A stretch of 64,000 nt of DNA from Streptomyces sparsogenes (GCF_001704635.1 NZ_MAXF01000121.1:1-64000), one strand, 5' to 3'. Positions 40,886 to 49,946 are shown, counted from the stretch's first letter. Numbers and translations: made by a program. Notes: generated by a model not told the origin, from the letters alone.

Positions 40886-42355
40886 TTACGCGCCGTGGTA
40901 GAGGCGGTCCAGGTCGATCAGCTCGATCGAGGGGTCGTCGTCGGCGCGGCGGCGCAGTTCGTCGGTGAACCCCCCGCCGCTGTAGCACTGGAGCCGGGTG
41001 GCGTCGGTGGCGGTGCCGCGTGCGGTGAGGAGGGCGCGGATGCGCTGGAGGCGTTCCAGGTGCCCCATCCCCATGACGTCGTTCCACTTGGCCTCACCGA
41101 TCGCGAGCAGCGTTTCTCGGCCGTCGCCGTTCTCGCCATGCGTCGCGACGTCGACTTCGTGGCCGGTCTTCGCCACGGGATCGTTGACGGTGCCGCTGGC
41201 GACCCTGGTGACCTGTCCGCCGTGGGTCTCGGGGGCCGCGTGCCAGCGGGCCCATTCCCTGCAGACCTGCTCGAAGTGCGGGCCGACGACCTTGCTGCGG
41301 AAAGTGGTCTGGGCGCGCCGCCATACCGCGGTGGCGCGTCCGGGACGCTCGAGGTCGCCCCAGGCGGGGCGCATGACCGCGTGGTAGAAGGTGACGAGTG
41401 GTTCGGCGATGCGGTAGGCGGAGCGGTTGCGGCGGAAGGCGTCGGCTTCGTGGGTGATCATGCCGACGTCCTGGAGAACGCTGAGCGGGTGGGCGAGGTC
41501 GGTGGATTTCCGTCCGAGGTAGTCGGCGATGCCGCCGCGTGCGGCGTTACCGGCGGCGATGGCGGCCAGGACGGAGTGATAGAGGGCGGTGTCGTGTAGT
41601 TCCGGTTCTTCGGCGAGCAGGTAGCGGGGTTCGCGGAAGAGCGGGCGGGCGGGGTTGAGGACGGCTCGGACGACCCAGTCGTCGAAGTCGTCGGGTCCGC
41701 TGGGGGTGTCGCCCTGGGTGAACTCGCGGCGGTAGGCGGGGGTGCCGCCGACGATGGCGTTGGTGAGCAGGGCGGTGCGTGGGTCGCTGATCTCCCAGAA
41801 CTCGGCGGCGAGGCGGAAGTCCAGGGTGGGAACGACGAGTTCGAGGGCGGCACGTCCGCGCAGGGGGGCGTTGCCGGCGAGGAGGCTGCCCATGAAGGAC
41901 AGAGCGGAGCCGCACAGCAGGAGCCGTACGGGGGTGTTGGCGTGCTGGGCGGTGGGGTCCAGGGCACGTTGGATGATCGAGGGAAGGGCGGGCGAGGCCT
42001 TGGCGAGGAAGGGGAACTCGTCGATGACCGCGGTGGTGGGGCCGCCCCGGTCGGCGATGCGCATGAGTTCGGTGACTGCCTCGTCCCAGTGGGCGAAGCG
42101 GAACGGGGTGGGCTGGTCGCGGTAGCGTGCGAGGGCTTCGCCGAACTGGCGCAGGGCGTCGGTCTCTGTGGTCTCGGTCGCGGTGAACATGAAGCCGTTG
42201 TCGGCTCGGGTGAGGGCGTCGAGGAGGAACGTCTTGCCCTGGCGGCGGCGCCCGGAGACCACGCCGAGCGTGGCGCGCGGCCCGGGCAGGGCGGCGAAGC
42301 GGGTCAGTTCGGCCCACTCGAAGTCGCGGTCGAACATCTCGGCGGGTTTGTCCAC
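40886..42355 (-). CDS. DUF234-type archaeal-like ATPase with PD-(D/E)xK nuclease-like C-terminus
   Basis: This 489-residue STAND-like ATPase has Walker A GRRRQGKT (residues 35-42) and Walker B TAVIDEFPF (Asp112, Glu113). A winged helix lies at about 285-335 (GGIADYLGRKSTDLAHPLSVLQDVGMI). The C-terminal DUF234 region has GHEVDVATHGEN and LLAIGEAKWND, a complete D...ExK nuclease-like pattern. GTG 42355 has GAGG at good spacing; ATG 42370 has none. Its 5' flank is very AT rich. These ATPases are widespread in archaea and scattered in bacteria; their function is unresolved, and mobile or defence roles have been suggested. Confidence 0.88.
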   Translation of the reverse strand: MDKPAEMFDRDFEWAELTRFAALPGPRATLGVVSGRRRQGKTFLLDALTRADNGFMFTATETTETDALRQFGEALARYRDQPTPFRFAHWDEAVTELMRIADRGGPTTAVIDEFPFLAKASPALPSIIQRALDPTAQHANTPVRLLLCGSALSFMGSLLAGNAPLRGRAALELVVPTLDFRLAAEFWEISDPRTALLTNAIVGGTPAYRREFTQGDTPSGPDDFDDWVVRAVLNPARPLFREPRYLLAEEPELHDTALYHSVLAAIAAGNAARGGIADYLGRKSTDLAHPLSVLQDVGMITHEADAFRRNRSAYRIAEPLVTFYHAVMRPAWGDLERPGRATAVWRRAQTTFRSKVVGPHFEQVCREWARWHAAPETHGGQVTRVASGTVNDPVAKTGHEVDVATHGENGDGRETLLAIGEAKWNDVMGMGHLERLQRIRALLTARGTATDATRLQCYSGGGFTDELRRRADDDPSIELIDLDRLYHGA

Positions 42356-42370
42356 GGCACACCTCGGCAT

Positions 42371-42413
42371 GAATAGGTGCAGTTATTATATCTCGAGTTA
42401 TCCATTTTCCGGG
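42371..42413 (-). promoter_or_regulatory. AT-rich island with a perfect TATAAT upstream of the ATPase gene
   Basis: Positions 42371-42410 are far richer in A and T than anything else here. On the minus strand TATAAT lies at 42390-42385, a consensus -10, but no good -35 sits 16-18 bp upstream. The near-palindrome around CTCGAG (42393-42398) is also AT flanked. It suggests foreign origin of the ATPase gene and strong or unusual transcription. Confidence 0.55.
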
Positions 42414-42462
42414 ACGGTGAGCATGAGGTTACTCCGGGTGTCTCCGGGGGGTCGGGCGCAGC

Positions 42463-43368
42463 TCAGGACGGCCTCACGCAGCCGGCGATGGCCTCACGCA
42501 GCCAGCGATGTGCCGGATCGTCCGCCCGGCGAACGTGCCACGCCTGCTGGTAGGCGAACCGGGGGAGGTCCAGCGGCGGCGTGAACTTCCGCAGTGTCCG
42601 GTGCCGCCGCATCGGCCCCACCGCCCGGCCGGCCACGGTCAGGACGAGATCGGTGCCCGCGAGCAGATCCACCGCCGCACTCCAGTGGGGCAGGGTCACG
42701 GCGAGACGCCGCCGCAGTCCGCGCGCCGCCAGCGCCGTCTCGATCTCGTCCTGCGCATCGGGTCGCATGGCCACCATGATGTGCGGCCGCTCCAGCCACT
42801 CCTCCAGCGACAGCCCTCCTTTCGCGGGCAGTGCCGCCCTGTCCGCCAGGCTGACGAACTCTTCCCGGAAGAGCTCCCGGACCTCGATGTCCTCGGGCGG
42901 GTGGGGAAAGACTCCGAGCGCGAGGTCGAGTTCGCCGTCCGTGAGCTGCGCCAGCATCGCCTCCCGGCCGGCCTGGCTGATCGCGAGGTCGAGGCCGGGC
43001 GCCTCGCGGCGGACGTGCCGCACCAGCGGGGGCAGCACGATGCGCGCCGCGTAGTCCGACAGCGCGAGCCGAAACCGCCCGCGGGTCAGCGACGGGTCGA
43101 AGTCGGGTGCGCTCAGCAACTCGTTCAGGCCGGTCAGGGCGTCTTCGAGGGGCCGTACCAAAGCCTGGGCGCGCGCCGTGAGGACCATGTGGCCGCCCTG
43201 GCGCACCAGCAGGGGATCGTCGAACCGCGTCCGCAGTTGCGCGAGTGCGTGGCTGACCGCCGGCTGGCTCTTGTGCAGCCGGAGCGCCGCGCGCGTGACG
43301 TGTTTCTCGGCCAGCAGGGCGTGCAGGGTCAGGAGCAGATTGAGATCGGTCCGACGGAGCTCATCCAT
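42463..43368 (-). CDS. LysR-family transcriptional regulator
   Basis: This 301-residue LysR protein has the N-terminal helix-turn-helix (DLNLLLTLHALLAEKHVTRAALRLHKSQPAVSHALAQLRTRFDDPLLVR) and a two-lobed effector domain (FRLALSDYAARIVLPPLVRHV). It resembles the NodD/LeuO/SyrM-like branch in the 'DLNLL' start. It is divergent from an MFS gene with only 67 bp between starts. ATG 43368 is the start. The ligand is unknown. Confidence 0.94.
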   Translation of the reverse strand: MDELRRTDLNLLLTLHALLAEKHVTRAALRLHKSQPAVSHALAQLRTRFDDPLLVRQGGHMVLTARAQALVRPLEDALTGLNELLSAPDFDPSLTRGRFRLALSDYAARIVLPPLVRHVRREAPGLDLAISQAGREAMLAQLTDGELDLALGVFPHPPEDIEVRELFREEFVSLADRAALPAKGGLSLEEWLERPHIMVAMRPDAQDEIETALAARGLRRRLAVTLPHWSAAVDLLAGTDLVLTVAGRAVGPMRRHRTLRKFTPPLDLPRFAYQQAWHVRRADDPAHRWLREAIAGCVRPS

Positions 43369-43384
43369 GCGGCGAATGGTAGGG

Positions 43385-43399
43385 ATGCGCACAAAGCAT
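43385..43399. promoter_or_regulatory. LysR-type dyad ATGC-N7-GCAT
   Basis: A 15-bp dyad (ATGC at 43385-43388, GCAT at 43396-43399) fits the T-N11-A rule for LysR boxes. It lies midway in the 67-bp region between the LysR and MFS starts, where it would control both. Confidence 0.6.
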
Positions 43400-43435
43400 T
43401 TCCATGAGCGAACCTGATGGAGCAGGGTCGAGGCC

Positions 43436-44659
43436 ATGTCCACCATCTCCGGCGCGGACGCCGCGCGCACCCCCTCCACCACGAGTGAATCCCCGCGCCG
43501 CGTCCCCATCCTCTGGCTCGCGTTGCTCGCCACACCGGTCGCCGCCGCCAGCAACGCGGCCGTCCTGATCCTGGGCGCCATGAGCCGGTCGTTCGATGTC
43601 ACCACGGCCACCGCCTCATGGCTGGTCACCGTCTTCGGGCTGGCACTGGCGGTCGCCACGCCCCTGATCGCGACGCTGCTGCGACGGCGCGGCACACGCG
43701 CCGCGCTGTGGCTCAGCGCCGCCTTCGTGGCCGCCGGCACCGTGCTGGTGGCCGTCTCGCCGTGGCTGGCGCTCACCCTCGTCGGGCGGGCCGGCCAGGC
43801 GGTGGGCGGCGCGGGCATGATGGCCATCGCCATGAACCTGGCCGGCACCGCCCGCCGCATGGGTGTGATCAGCGCCGGGGCCGGGATCCTGGGAGCGGTG
43901 GGGCCGCTGCTCGGCGAGCGCCTCACGGACGCGGTCTCCTGGCGGGCGGCGCTGTCCATCCTGGGGGTCACCCTCCTGGCCGTCCCCGCCGTCAGCCGCC
44001 ACACCGCGCCGGCACCCCCCGCCGAGGGCCGTTTCGACGCCAGGGGCGCGGTGCTGCTGGCGGTCCTGTCCAGCGGACTCGTCCTGCTGCCGTCCAACCC
44101 GCTGCCCGCCCTGGGCGTGGCGGCCATCGCCGCCCTCCTCCTGGCCCCGCACATCCGCCGCCGCCCGGACGGCTACGTCCCCGCCGCCGCGCTGCGCTCC
44201 CGCCTCTTCCGCGGCTCGGTCCTGATCGCCCTGGTCCTGTCCGCGTCGTACTTCACCCTGCTGTTCGCGGTCCCACGGCTGATCTCCGATCGGGCCGGCT
44301 GGACGACCGGCGCGGTGGCGGTGGGTCAGATGATCGCCATGATCGCCGGGTCGGCGTTCACCCTCCTCTTCGCGGCCGTCTCCGCCCGCCTGGGCCGGAC
44401 CTGGGTGCGAGCGGTCCTGCTCACGGCCGGGGCGCTCGCCGTGGCGGGGGCCGTCCTCGGCCACAGCGCCCCCGTGCTGCTGGTGGCGATCGGCCTGGCC
44501 GTCTTCGGTGCCACCGGTGCCAACGCCACCCAGTCCATGGCCGCGGCCTCCGCCGTACCTGACCGGCAACGCCCCACCGCCATCGGCCTGTTCCAGCTCG
44601 GCTACCTCATGGGCGGAGCCCTCGGCCCGGCCCTGGCGACCACGCTGGTGCTTCGTTAG
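43436..44659 (+). CDS. MFS transporter (12-helix, CmlA/AraJ-like)
   Basis: This 407-residue transporter has about 12 helices. The first two flank the motif A-like LLRRRGTRAALWL. GRAGQAVGGAGMMAIAMNLAG lies in helix 4 and GAGILGAVGPLLGERL in helix 5 as motif C, which marks drug/proton antiporters. A short cytoplasmic loop (HTAPAPPAEGRFDARG) separates the halves. It probably exports a small molecule sensed by the divergent LysR regulator. ATG 43436 is preceded by GGAGCAGGG. Confidence 0.92.
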   Translation: MSTISGADAARTPSTTSESPRRVPILWLALLATPVAAASNAAVLILGAMSRSFDVTTATASWLVTVFGLALAVATPLIATLLRRRGTRAALWLSAAFVAAGTVLVAVSPWLALTLVGRAGQAVGGAGMMAIAMNLAGTARRMGVISAGAGILGAVGPLLGERLTDAVSWRAALSILGVTLLAVPAVSRHTAPAPPAEGRFDARGAVLLAVLSSGLVLLPSNPLPALGVAAIAALLLAPHIRRRPDGYVPAAALRSRLFRGSVLIALVLSASYFTLLFAVPRLISDRAGWTTGAVAVGQMIAMIAGSAFTLLFAAVSARLGRTWVRAVLLTAGALAVAGAVLGHSAPVLLVAIGLAVFGATGANATQSMAAASAVPDRQRPTAIGLFQLGYLMGGALGPALATTLVLR

Positions 44660-44737
44660 CCCGGCCGCCGACCGCCCCCGGTCAGAACTTCGCGTCCGGT
44701 AGCCGGGGTCCGCGCCCGGCGCGTAACGTGACCCGGC

Positions 44738-45571
44738 ATGAAGATCCTCATCAGCGCCGACATGGAAGGCGCCACGGGAGTGACCTGGCCCGCGGACGTG
44801 CTGCCCGGCACGCCGCAGTGGGAGCGCTGCCGTCGTCTGTTCACCTCCGATGTGAGCGCGGCGGTCGCCGGGTTCTTCGCGGGGGGCGCGGACGAGGTGC
44901 TGATCAACGAGGCGCACTGGACGATGCGCAATCTGCTGCTGGAGGAGCTGGACGAGCGGGCGGTCATGCTGACGGGCAAGCACAAGAGCCTGAGCATGGT
45001 CGAGGGGGTGCAGCACGGCGATGTGGACGGGATCGCGTTCGTCGGCTACCACACCGGCGCCGGGACCGAGGGCGTCCTCGCGCACACATATCTCGCCAAC
45101 TCCATCACCGGCGTGTGGGTGGACGGCGTGCCCGCCAGCGAGGGGCGGCTCAACTCGCTGGTCGTCGCCGAGTACGGGGTGCCGGTGGTGCTGGTGACGG
45201 GGGACGACCGGACCTGCGAGGACGCCAAGGGGTACGCGCCCGGGGCGCGGTCGGTCGCCGTGAAGGACTATGTGTCGCGGTACGCGGCGGTGTGCCGCAC
45301 CCCGGCCCGTACGGCGGCGGACATCCGGGCGGCGGCTCGGGAGGCGGTCCCGCTGGCCGTGCGGCACGAACCGGCCCAGGCCGGGCCGTTCACCGTGGAG
45401 CTGGAATTCGACGCGGAGCACCTGGTGGGGGCGGCGACCGTGGTGCCGGGCGTGGAGCGCAGCGGAGTGCGGCGCGTCGCCTACACCTCGCCGACCATGT
45501 ACGAGGGCATCCGCTGCTTCAAGGCGGTCACCACGCTCGTGTCGGCCGCGGTGGAGGAGCAGTATGGCTGA
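44738..45571 (+). CDS. M55-family D-aminopeptidase (DppA-like)
   Basis: DppA enzymes are zinc-dependent, self-compartmentalising peptidases that cleave D-amino-acid peptides such as D-Ala-D-Ala. The 277-residue protein begins KILISADMEGATGV (metal ligands Asp and Glu). It continues with VLINEAHWTMRNLL, GYHTGAGTEGVLAHTY and TGDDRTCEDAK. It heads an operon with an M20 and an S9 peptidase (8-bp and 2-bp junctions). A role in recycling cell-wall or D-amino-acid peptides is likely. Confidence 0.94.
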   Translation: MKILISADMEGATGVTWPADVLPGTPQWERCRRLFTSDVSAAVAGFFAGGADEVLINEAHWTMRNLLLEELDERAVMLTGKHKSLSMVEGVQHGDVDGIAFVGYHTGAGTEGVLAHTYLANSITGVWVDGVPASEGRLNSLVVAEYGVPVVLVTGDDRTCEDAKGYAPGARSVAVKDYVSRYAAVCRTPARTAADIRAAAREAVPLAVRHEPAQAGPFTVELEFDAEHLVGAATVVPGVERSGVRRVAYTSPTMYEGIRCFKAVTTLVSAAVEEQYG

Positions 45572-46940
45572 GCCGGGGTCGAGCCGGCCGAGCGGGCCGA
45601 ATGAGCCGGGCGAGCCGGGCGAGGTGATCGACGAGCGGGCGCTCGAGGAGGTGGTGCGGTTCACCTCCGAGCTGATCCGCATCGACACCACCAACCGCGG
45701 CGGCGGCGACTGCGCGGAGCGCCCCGCCGCCGAATACGTCGCGGAGAAGCTGGGCGAGGCGGACATCGCCGCCACCTTGCTGGAGCGGGACCCGGGGCGT
45801 ACGAACGTCGTCGCCCGGATCGCGGGCACCGACCCGGAGGCCCCCGCGCTGCTGGTCCACGGCCATCTGGACGTGGTGCCCGCCGAGCCCGCCGACTGGA
45901 GCGTGCACCCCTTCTCGGGCGAGGTGCGCGACGGCGTGGTGTGGGGCCGGGGCGCGATCGACATGAAGAACATGGACGCGATGGTGCTCGCCGCCGTCCG
46001 CGCCTGGGCGCGGGCGGGGGTGCGGCCGCGCCGGGACATCGTGCTGGCGTTCACCGCCGACGAGGAGGACAGCGCGGAGCCCGGCTCCGGCTTCCTCGCC
46101 GACGAGCACGCCGACTTCTTCGAGGGCTGCACGGAGGGCATCGGCGAGTCGGGCGCCTTCACCTTCCACGCCGGGTCCGGGGTCCGGCTGTATCCCATCG
46201 CGGCGGGGGAGCGCGGCACGGCCTGGCTGAAGCTCACCGCGCGGGGCCGGGCCGGACACGGCTCGAAGGTCAACCGCGACAACGCGGTCAGCCGGCTGGC
46301 CGCCGCCGTGGCGCGGATCGGCGAACACCGCTGGCCGGTGCGGCTCACGCCGACCGTGAAGGCCGCGCTGACCGGGATCGCCGCGCTGCGGGGGCTCAAG
46401 GCCGACGTGGACGCGGCCGACTTCGACGTGGACGCGCTGCTCGCCGAACTCGGGCCCGCCGCGTCCCTCGTGGAGCCCACGGTCCGCAACAGCGCCAACC
46501 CGACGGTGCTCGAGGCCGGTTACAAGGTCAACGTCATCCCCGGCAGCGCCACGGCGTATGTGGACGGCCGGATCGTGCCGGGCGGCGAGGAGGAGTTCCG
46601 CGCCACCCTGGACCGGCTCACCGGGCCGGAGGTCGACTGGGAGTTCCACCACCGCTCGGTGGCCCTGGGCGCCCCGGTCGACAGCTCCACGTACCAGGCC
46701 ATGCGGGCCGCGGTCGAGCACTTCGACCCGGGCGGCCACGCGGTGCCGTACTGCATGTCCGGCGGCACGGACGCCAAGCAGTTCTCCCGGCTCGGCATCG
46801 CCGGGTACGGCTTCTCGCCGCTGCGGCTGCCCGAGGGCTTCGACTACCAGGCGCTCTACCACGGCGTGGACGAGCGCGTGCCGGTGGACGCCCTGCACTT
46901 CGGCGTGCGGGTGCTCGACCACTTCCTGCGGAGGGCTTGA
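45564..46940 (+). CDS. M20-family metallopeptidase
   Basis: This 458-residue di-zinc peptidase has LVHGHLDVVPAE (metal ligands), WGRGAIDMKNMDAM, AFTADEEDSAEPGSGFL (catalytic glutamate) and a dimerisation domain with GHGSKVNRDNAVSRLA. The C-terminal GGTDAKQFSRLGI and HGVDERVP are the last metal-site blocks. It is close to acetylornithine deacetylase/peptidase V-like M20A proteins. GGAGGAG precedes ATG 45564, which overlaps the M55 stop by 8 bp. The first 25 residues are a low-complexity Gly/Pro/Glu leader. Confidence 0.93.
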   Translation: MAEPGSSRPSGPNEPGEPGEVIDERALEEVVRFTSELIRIDTTNRGGGDCAERPAAEYVAEKLGEADIAATLLERDPGRTNVVARIAGTDPEAPALLVHGHLDVVPAEPADWSVHPFSGEVRDGVVWGRGAIDMKNMDAMVLAAVRAWARAGVRPRRDIVLAFTADEEDSAEPGSGFLADEHADFFEGCTEGIGESGAFTFHAGSGVRLYPIAAGERGTAWLKLTARGRAGHGSKVNRDNAVSRLAAAVARIGEHRWPVRLTPTVKAALTGIAALRGLKADVDAADFDVDALLAELGPAASLVEPTVRNSANPTVLEAGYKVNVIPGSATAYVDGRIVPGGEEEFRATLDRLTGPEVDWEFHHRSVALGAPVDSSTYQAMRAAVEHFDPGGHAVPYCMSGGTDAKQFSRLGIAGYGFSPLRLPEGFDYQALYHGVDERVPVDALHFGVRVLDHFLRRA

Positions 46941-46942
46941 GG

Positions 46943-48979
46943 ATGGGTGACAACACCGCGGTGACCACTCCCTTCGGCGCCTGGCGGTCCCCGATCGACG
47001 CCGCGCTCGCCGCGTCCCACGACGGCCACCCGGAGTACGTGGGCACCGTCGGCGACGAGGTGTGGTGGACCGAACCCCGCCCCGAGGAGGGCGGCCGGCG
47101 CACGCTGGTGCGGCGGCGGCCCGACGGCGCGGAGGTCAGCGCGCTGCCCGCCCCGTGGAACGCCCGCAGCAGGGTCATCGAGTACGGCGGCCTGCCGTGG
47201 GCCGCCGTGCCCCGCCCGTCCGGCGGCCCGCTCGTCGTCTTCGCCCACTTCGCCGACCAGCGGCTGTACGCGTACGAGCCGGACGACCCGGCGGGCGCCC
47301 CGCCGCGCCCGCTCACCCCGGTGTCGGACCTCGGCGGCGGGCTGCGCTGGGCGGACCTGCGGCTGCACGCCGAGCGGGGCGAAGTGTGGGGCGTGCTGGA
47401 GGAGTTCACCGGCCCGGGACCGACCGCCGTGCGCCGGGTGATCGCGGCGGTGCCGCTGGACGGGTCGGCCGCCGACGACCGCGCGGCGGTGCGCGAACTG
47501 ACCGACGACCGCCACCGCTTCGTCACCGGGCCCCGGCTCTCCCCGGACGGGCGGCGGGTGGCCTGGATCGCCTGGGACCACCCGCGGATGCCCTGGGACG
47601 GCACGGTCGTGATGGTGGCGGAGGTGGCCGGGGACGGCACGTTCGCGCGGGCCCGCGCGGTGCTGGGCGGGCCGGACGAGTCGGTCGCCCAGGCCGAGTG
47701 GGCCCCCGACGGCGCGCTGCTCGCGGCCACCGACCGCACGGGCTGGTGGAATCTGCACCGGCTCGACCCGGCGGAGGCGGACACCGACGGCGGAGCCGGG
47801 GCGGGGCGGCCGGTCGCGCTGTGCCCCCGCGAGGAGGAGTTCGGCGGGCCGCTGTGGAAGCTCGGCCAGCGCTGGTTCGCCCCGCTGCCCGGCGGGCTGA
47901 TCGCCGTCGTGCACGGCCGGGGCGCCGCCCGCCTGGGCATCCTCGATCCGCGCACCGGCGAGCTGGCCGACGCGCCGGGACCGTGGACCGAGTGGGACGC
48001 GACGCTCGCCGTGGACGGCAGCCGGGTGTTCGGCGTCGCCGCGAGCCCGTACAGCTCGCCCGAGGTGGTGGAGCTGGACACCCGCACCGGCCACGCCCGG
48101 GCCATCGGCGCCGCGCACATCGACCCGATCGACCCGGCGTACTACCCGCGCCCGGTGGAGCGCACCTTCACCGGCCCGGGCGGCCGGGAGGTCCACGCGA
48201 CCGTGTACCCCCCGCGCAACCCGGACCACACCGCGCCCGACGGCGAGGCGCCGCCGTACGTGGTCTGGGCGCACGGCGGCCCGACCGGCCGCGCCCCGGT
48301 GGTCCTCGACCTGGAGATCGCGTACTTCACCTCGCGCGGCATCGGCGTCGCCGAGGTCAACTACGGCGGCTCGACGGGCTACGGCCGCGCCTACCGGAAC
48401 CGGCTGCGCGAGCGGTGGGGCGTGGTGGACGTCGAGGACTGCGCCGCCGTGGCCGAGGCGCTCGCCGAGGAGGGCAGCGCCGACCGGGCCCGGCTCGCCA
48501 TCCGCGGTGGCAGCGCGGGCGGCTGGACCGCGGCCGCCTCCCTCACCTCCACCGGGCTGTACGCGTGCGCCACGGTCAAGTACCCGGTCCTGGACCTCAC
48601 GGACTGGTCCGACGACGGGACCCACGACTTCGAGTCGCGCTACATGGAGACGCTGATCGGGCCGCTCGCCGAGGTCCCCGAGCGCTACCGCGACCGCTCG
48701 CCCGCGCACCGCGCCGACCGTGTCACCTCCCCCTTCCTGCTGCTCCAGGGCCTGGACGACCCGGTGTGCCCGCCCGTGCAGTGCGAGCGCTTCCTCGCGG
48801 CGGTCGCCGGGCGCGGCGTCCCGCACGCGTACCTCACCTTCGAGGGGGAGAGCCACGGCTTCCGCCGGGCCGAGACGATGATCCGCGCCCTGGAGGCCGA
48901 ACTGGGCCTGTACGCGCGGGCCTTCGGGATCGCCCCGCCCGGTGTGCCCACCCTGGAGCTCACCGACGGAACCGCGTAG
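46943..48979 (+). CDS. S9-family prolyl oligopeptidase-like serine peptidase
   Basis: This 678-residue protein has an N-terminal beta-propeller (about residues 20-400, with blades such as RLSPDGRRVAWIAWD) and a C-terminal alpha/beta hydrolase domain. The catalytic triad is Ser524 (RGGSAGGWTA), Asp606 (QGLDDPVCPP) and His638 (GESHGF). It lacks a signal peptide, so it is cytoplasmic. It is 2 bp after the M20 gene and belongs to the peptidase operon. It belongs to the acyl-aminoacyl-peptidase/dipeptidyl-peptidase branch. Confidence 0.95.
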   Translation: MGDNTAVTTPFGAWRSPIDAALAASHDGHPEYVGTVGDEVWWTEPRPEEGGRRTLVRRRPDGAEVSALPAPWNARSRVIEYGGLPWAAVPRPSGGPLVVFAHFADQRLYAYEPDDPAGAPPRPLTPVSDLGGGLRWADLRLHAERGEVWGVLEEFTGPGPTAVRRVIAAVPLDGSAADDRAAVRELTDDRHRFVTGPRLSPDGRRVAWIAWDHPRMPWDGTVVMVAEVAGDGTFARARAVLGGPDESVAQAEWAPDGALLAATDRTGWWNLHRLDPAEADTDGGAGAGRPVALCPREEEFGGPLWKLGQRWFAPLPGGLIAVVHGRGAARLGILDPRTGELADAPGPWTEWDATLAVDGSRVFGVAASPYSSPEVVELDTRTGHARAIGAAHIDPIDPAYYPRPVERTFTGPGGREVHATVYPPRNPDHTAPDGEAPPYVVWAHGGPTGRAPVVLDLEIAYFTSRGIGVAEVNYGGSTGYGRAYRNRLRERWGVVDVEDCAAVAEALAEEGSADRARLAIRGGSAGGWTAAASLTSTGLYACATVKYPVLDLTDWSDDGTHDFESRYMETLIGPLAEVPERYRDRSPAHRADRVTSPFLLLQGLDDPVCPPVQCERFLAAVAGRGVPHAYLTFEGESHGFRRAETMIRALEAELGLYARAFGIAPPGVPTLELTDGTA

Positions 48980-49050
48980 CGTCACCCGCGGCACCGCCCC
49001 CGCCGCGGACTCCGCACCGCCCCTGCCACCGACCCACCTGGAGGAGCCAG

Positions 49051-49803
49051 TTGACACCCCCGAGCGCACCGCGCGTCGTCGGCCGTGATCCGCTGCCCGC
49101 CGCCGTGGCCGGCGCGTGGCCGCGCGAGGCCGCGCCCGACACCTGGCTGCTCAGCGTCTCCCGGTACATCTCCGCCATGGACCAGGACCGGCCCGGCAAG
49201 ATCCTGGACGCCGACGAGCGGGAGCGGGCCGCGCGGTTCGTACGGACAGAGGACCGGCACCGGTACACGGCGGCGCACCTGGGCCTGCGGGAGCTGCTCG
49301 GCGGCTACCTCGACCTGGACCCCGCGACGGTGCCGTTCACCCGGGAGGCCTGCCCCGGCTGCGGCGGCCCCCACGGCCGTCCCGCGGTCGCCGGCACCCC
49401 GCTGCACTTCAACCTGTCGCACGCGGGCGACCTGGTGCTGTTCGCCTTCGCGGGCGCGCCGATCGGCGCCGACGTGGAGAGGGTGCAGCCCGCGTCCGTC
49501 GTGGCCCAGGTGGCCGGCAGCCTGCACCCGGCCGAGCGCGCCGAGTTGGAGTCGCTCGCGGAAGCCGACCGGCCCGCAGCCTTCGCGCGCTGCTGGACGC
49601 GCAAGGAGGCGTATCTCAAGGGCCTCGGCACGGGCCTGTCCCAGGACCCGGCGCTCGATTACGTCGGCACGGGGGAGCGGCCGGTGCCGGTCGGGCCCTG
49701 GACGCTGACCGACATCCCCGGCGAGCATCTGGCCGCGGCCGCCGCCGATGCCGCCGACACCGGTGGGACGGGGTACGCGGCGGCGTACGCGCTGCTGGGC
49801 TGA
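49051..49803 (+). CDS. 4'-phosphopantetheinyl transferase, Sfp type
   Basis: The enzyme moves the phosphopantetheine arm of CoA to a serine on acyl or peptidyl carrier proteins. The 250-residue protein has the Sfp/Gsp pattern: LHFNLSHAGDLVLFA, GADVERVQP with Mg2+ ligands Asp141 and Glu143, and CWTRKEAYLKGLGTGL with Trp182, Lys185, Glu186 and Lys190. A CPGCGGPHG segment (about residues 101-109) is also typical. Start is TTG 49051, 5 nt after GGAGGAG. No carrier-protein cluster is near, so it probably serves distant polyketide or peptide synthases. It may share the peptidase operon transcript. Confidence 0.95.
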   Translation: MTPPSAPRVVGRDPLPAAVAGAWPREAAPDTWLLSVSRYISAMDQDRPGKILDADERERAARFVRTEDRHRYTAAHLGLRELLGGYLDLDPATVPFTREACPGCGGPHGRPAVAGTPLHFNLSHAGDLVLFAFAGAPIGADVERVQPASVVAQVAGSLHPAERAELESLAEADRPAAFARCWTRKEAYLKGLGTGLSQDPALDYVGTGERPVPVGPWTLTDIPGEHLAAAAADAADTGGTGYAAAYALLG

Positions 49804-49804
49804 G

Positions 49805-49828
49805 GCGCTCCGGCCGCGGCCGGAGCGC
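49805..49828 (+). terminator. 24-bp perfect palindrome after the transferase gene
   Basis: GCGCTCCGGCCGCGGCCGGAGCGC is read here as arms 49805-49815 and 49818-49828 around a central GC. It starts 1 bp after the TGA stop of the phosphopantetheinyl transferase gene and would end the peptidase-transferase transcript. Confidence 0.7.
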
Positions 49829-49946
49829 GGCGCGCGGGTGTTCGGGGCGGGGACGCTCTGGTCAGCGGCGCCGCGCCGTTGTTCCATGGTCATCACACGG
49901 TCGCCGTAGCCGGAGGCGACCCAAGGCAGTCGGAGTGAGGCAGCCC

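Noticed and set aside
40718..42370. Read-through of the ATPase stop into the DUF4333 remnant as one protein
   Set aside because: The frames match, but the TAA is a strong stop and the remnant is the middle of an unrelated secreted domain.
49051..49803. Phosphopantetheinyl transferase as a sign of a local polyketide or peptide cluster
   Set aside because: No synthase, carrier protein or tailoring set is nearby in the window.
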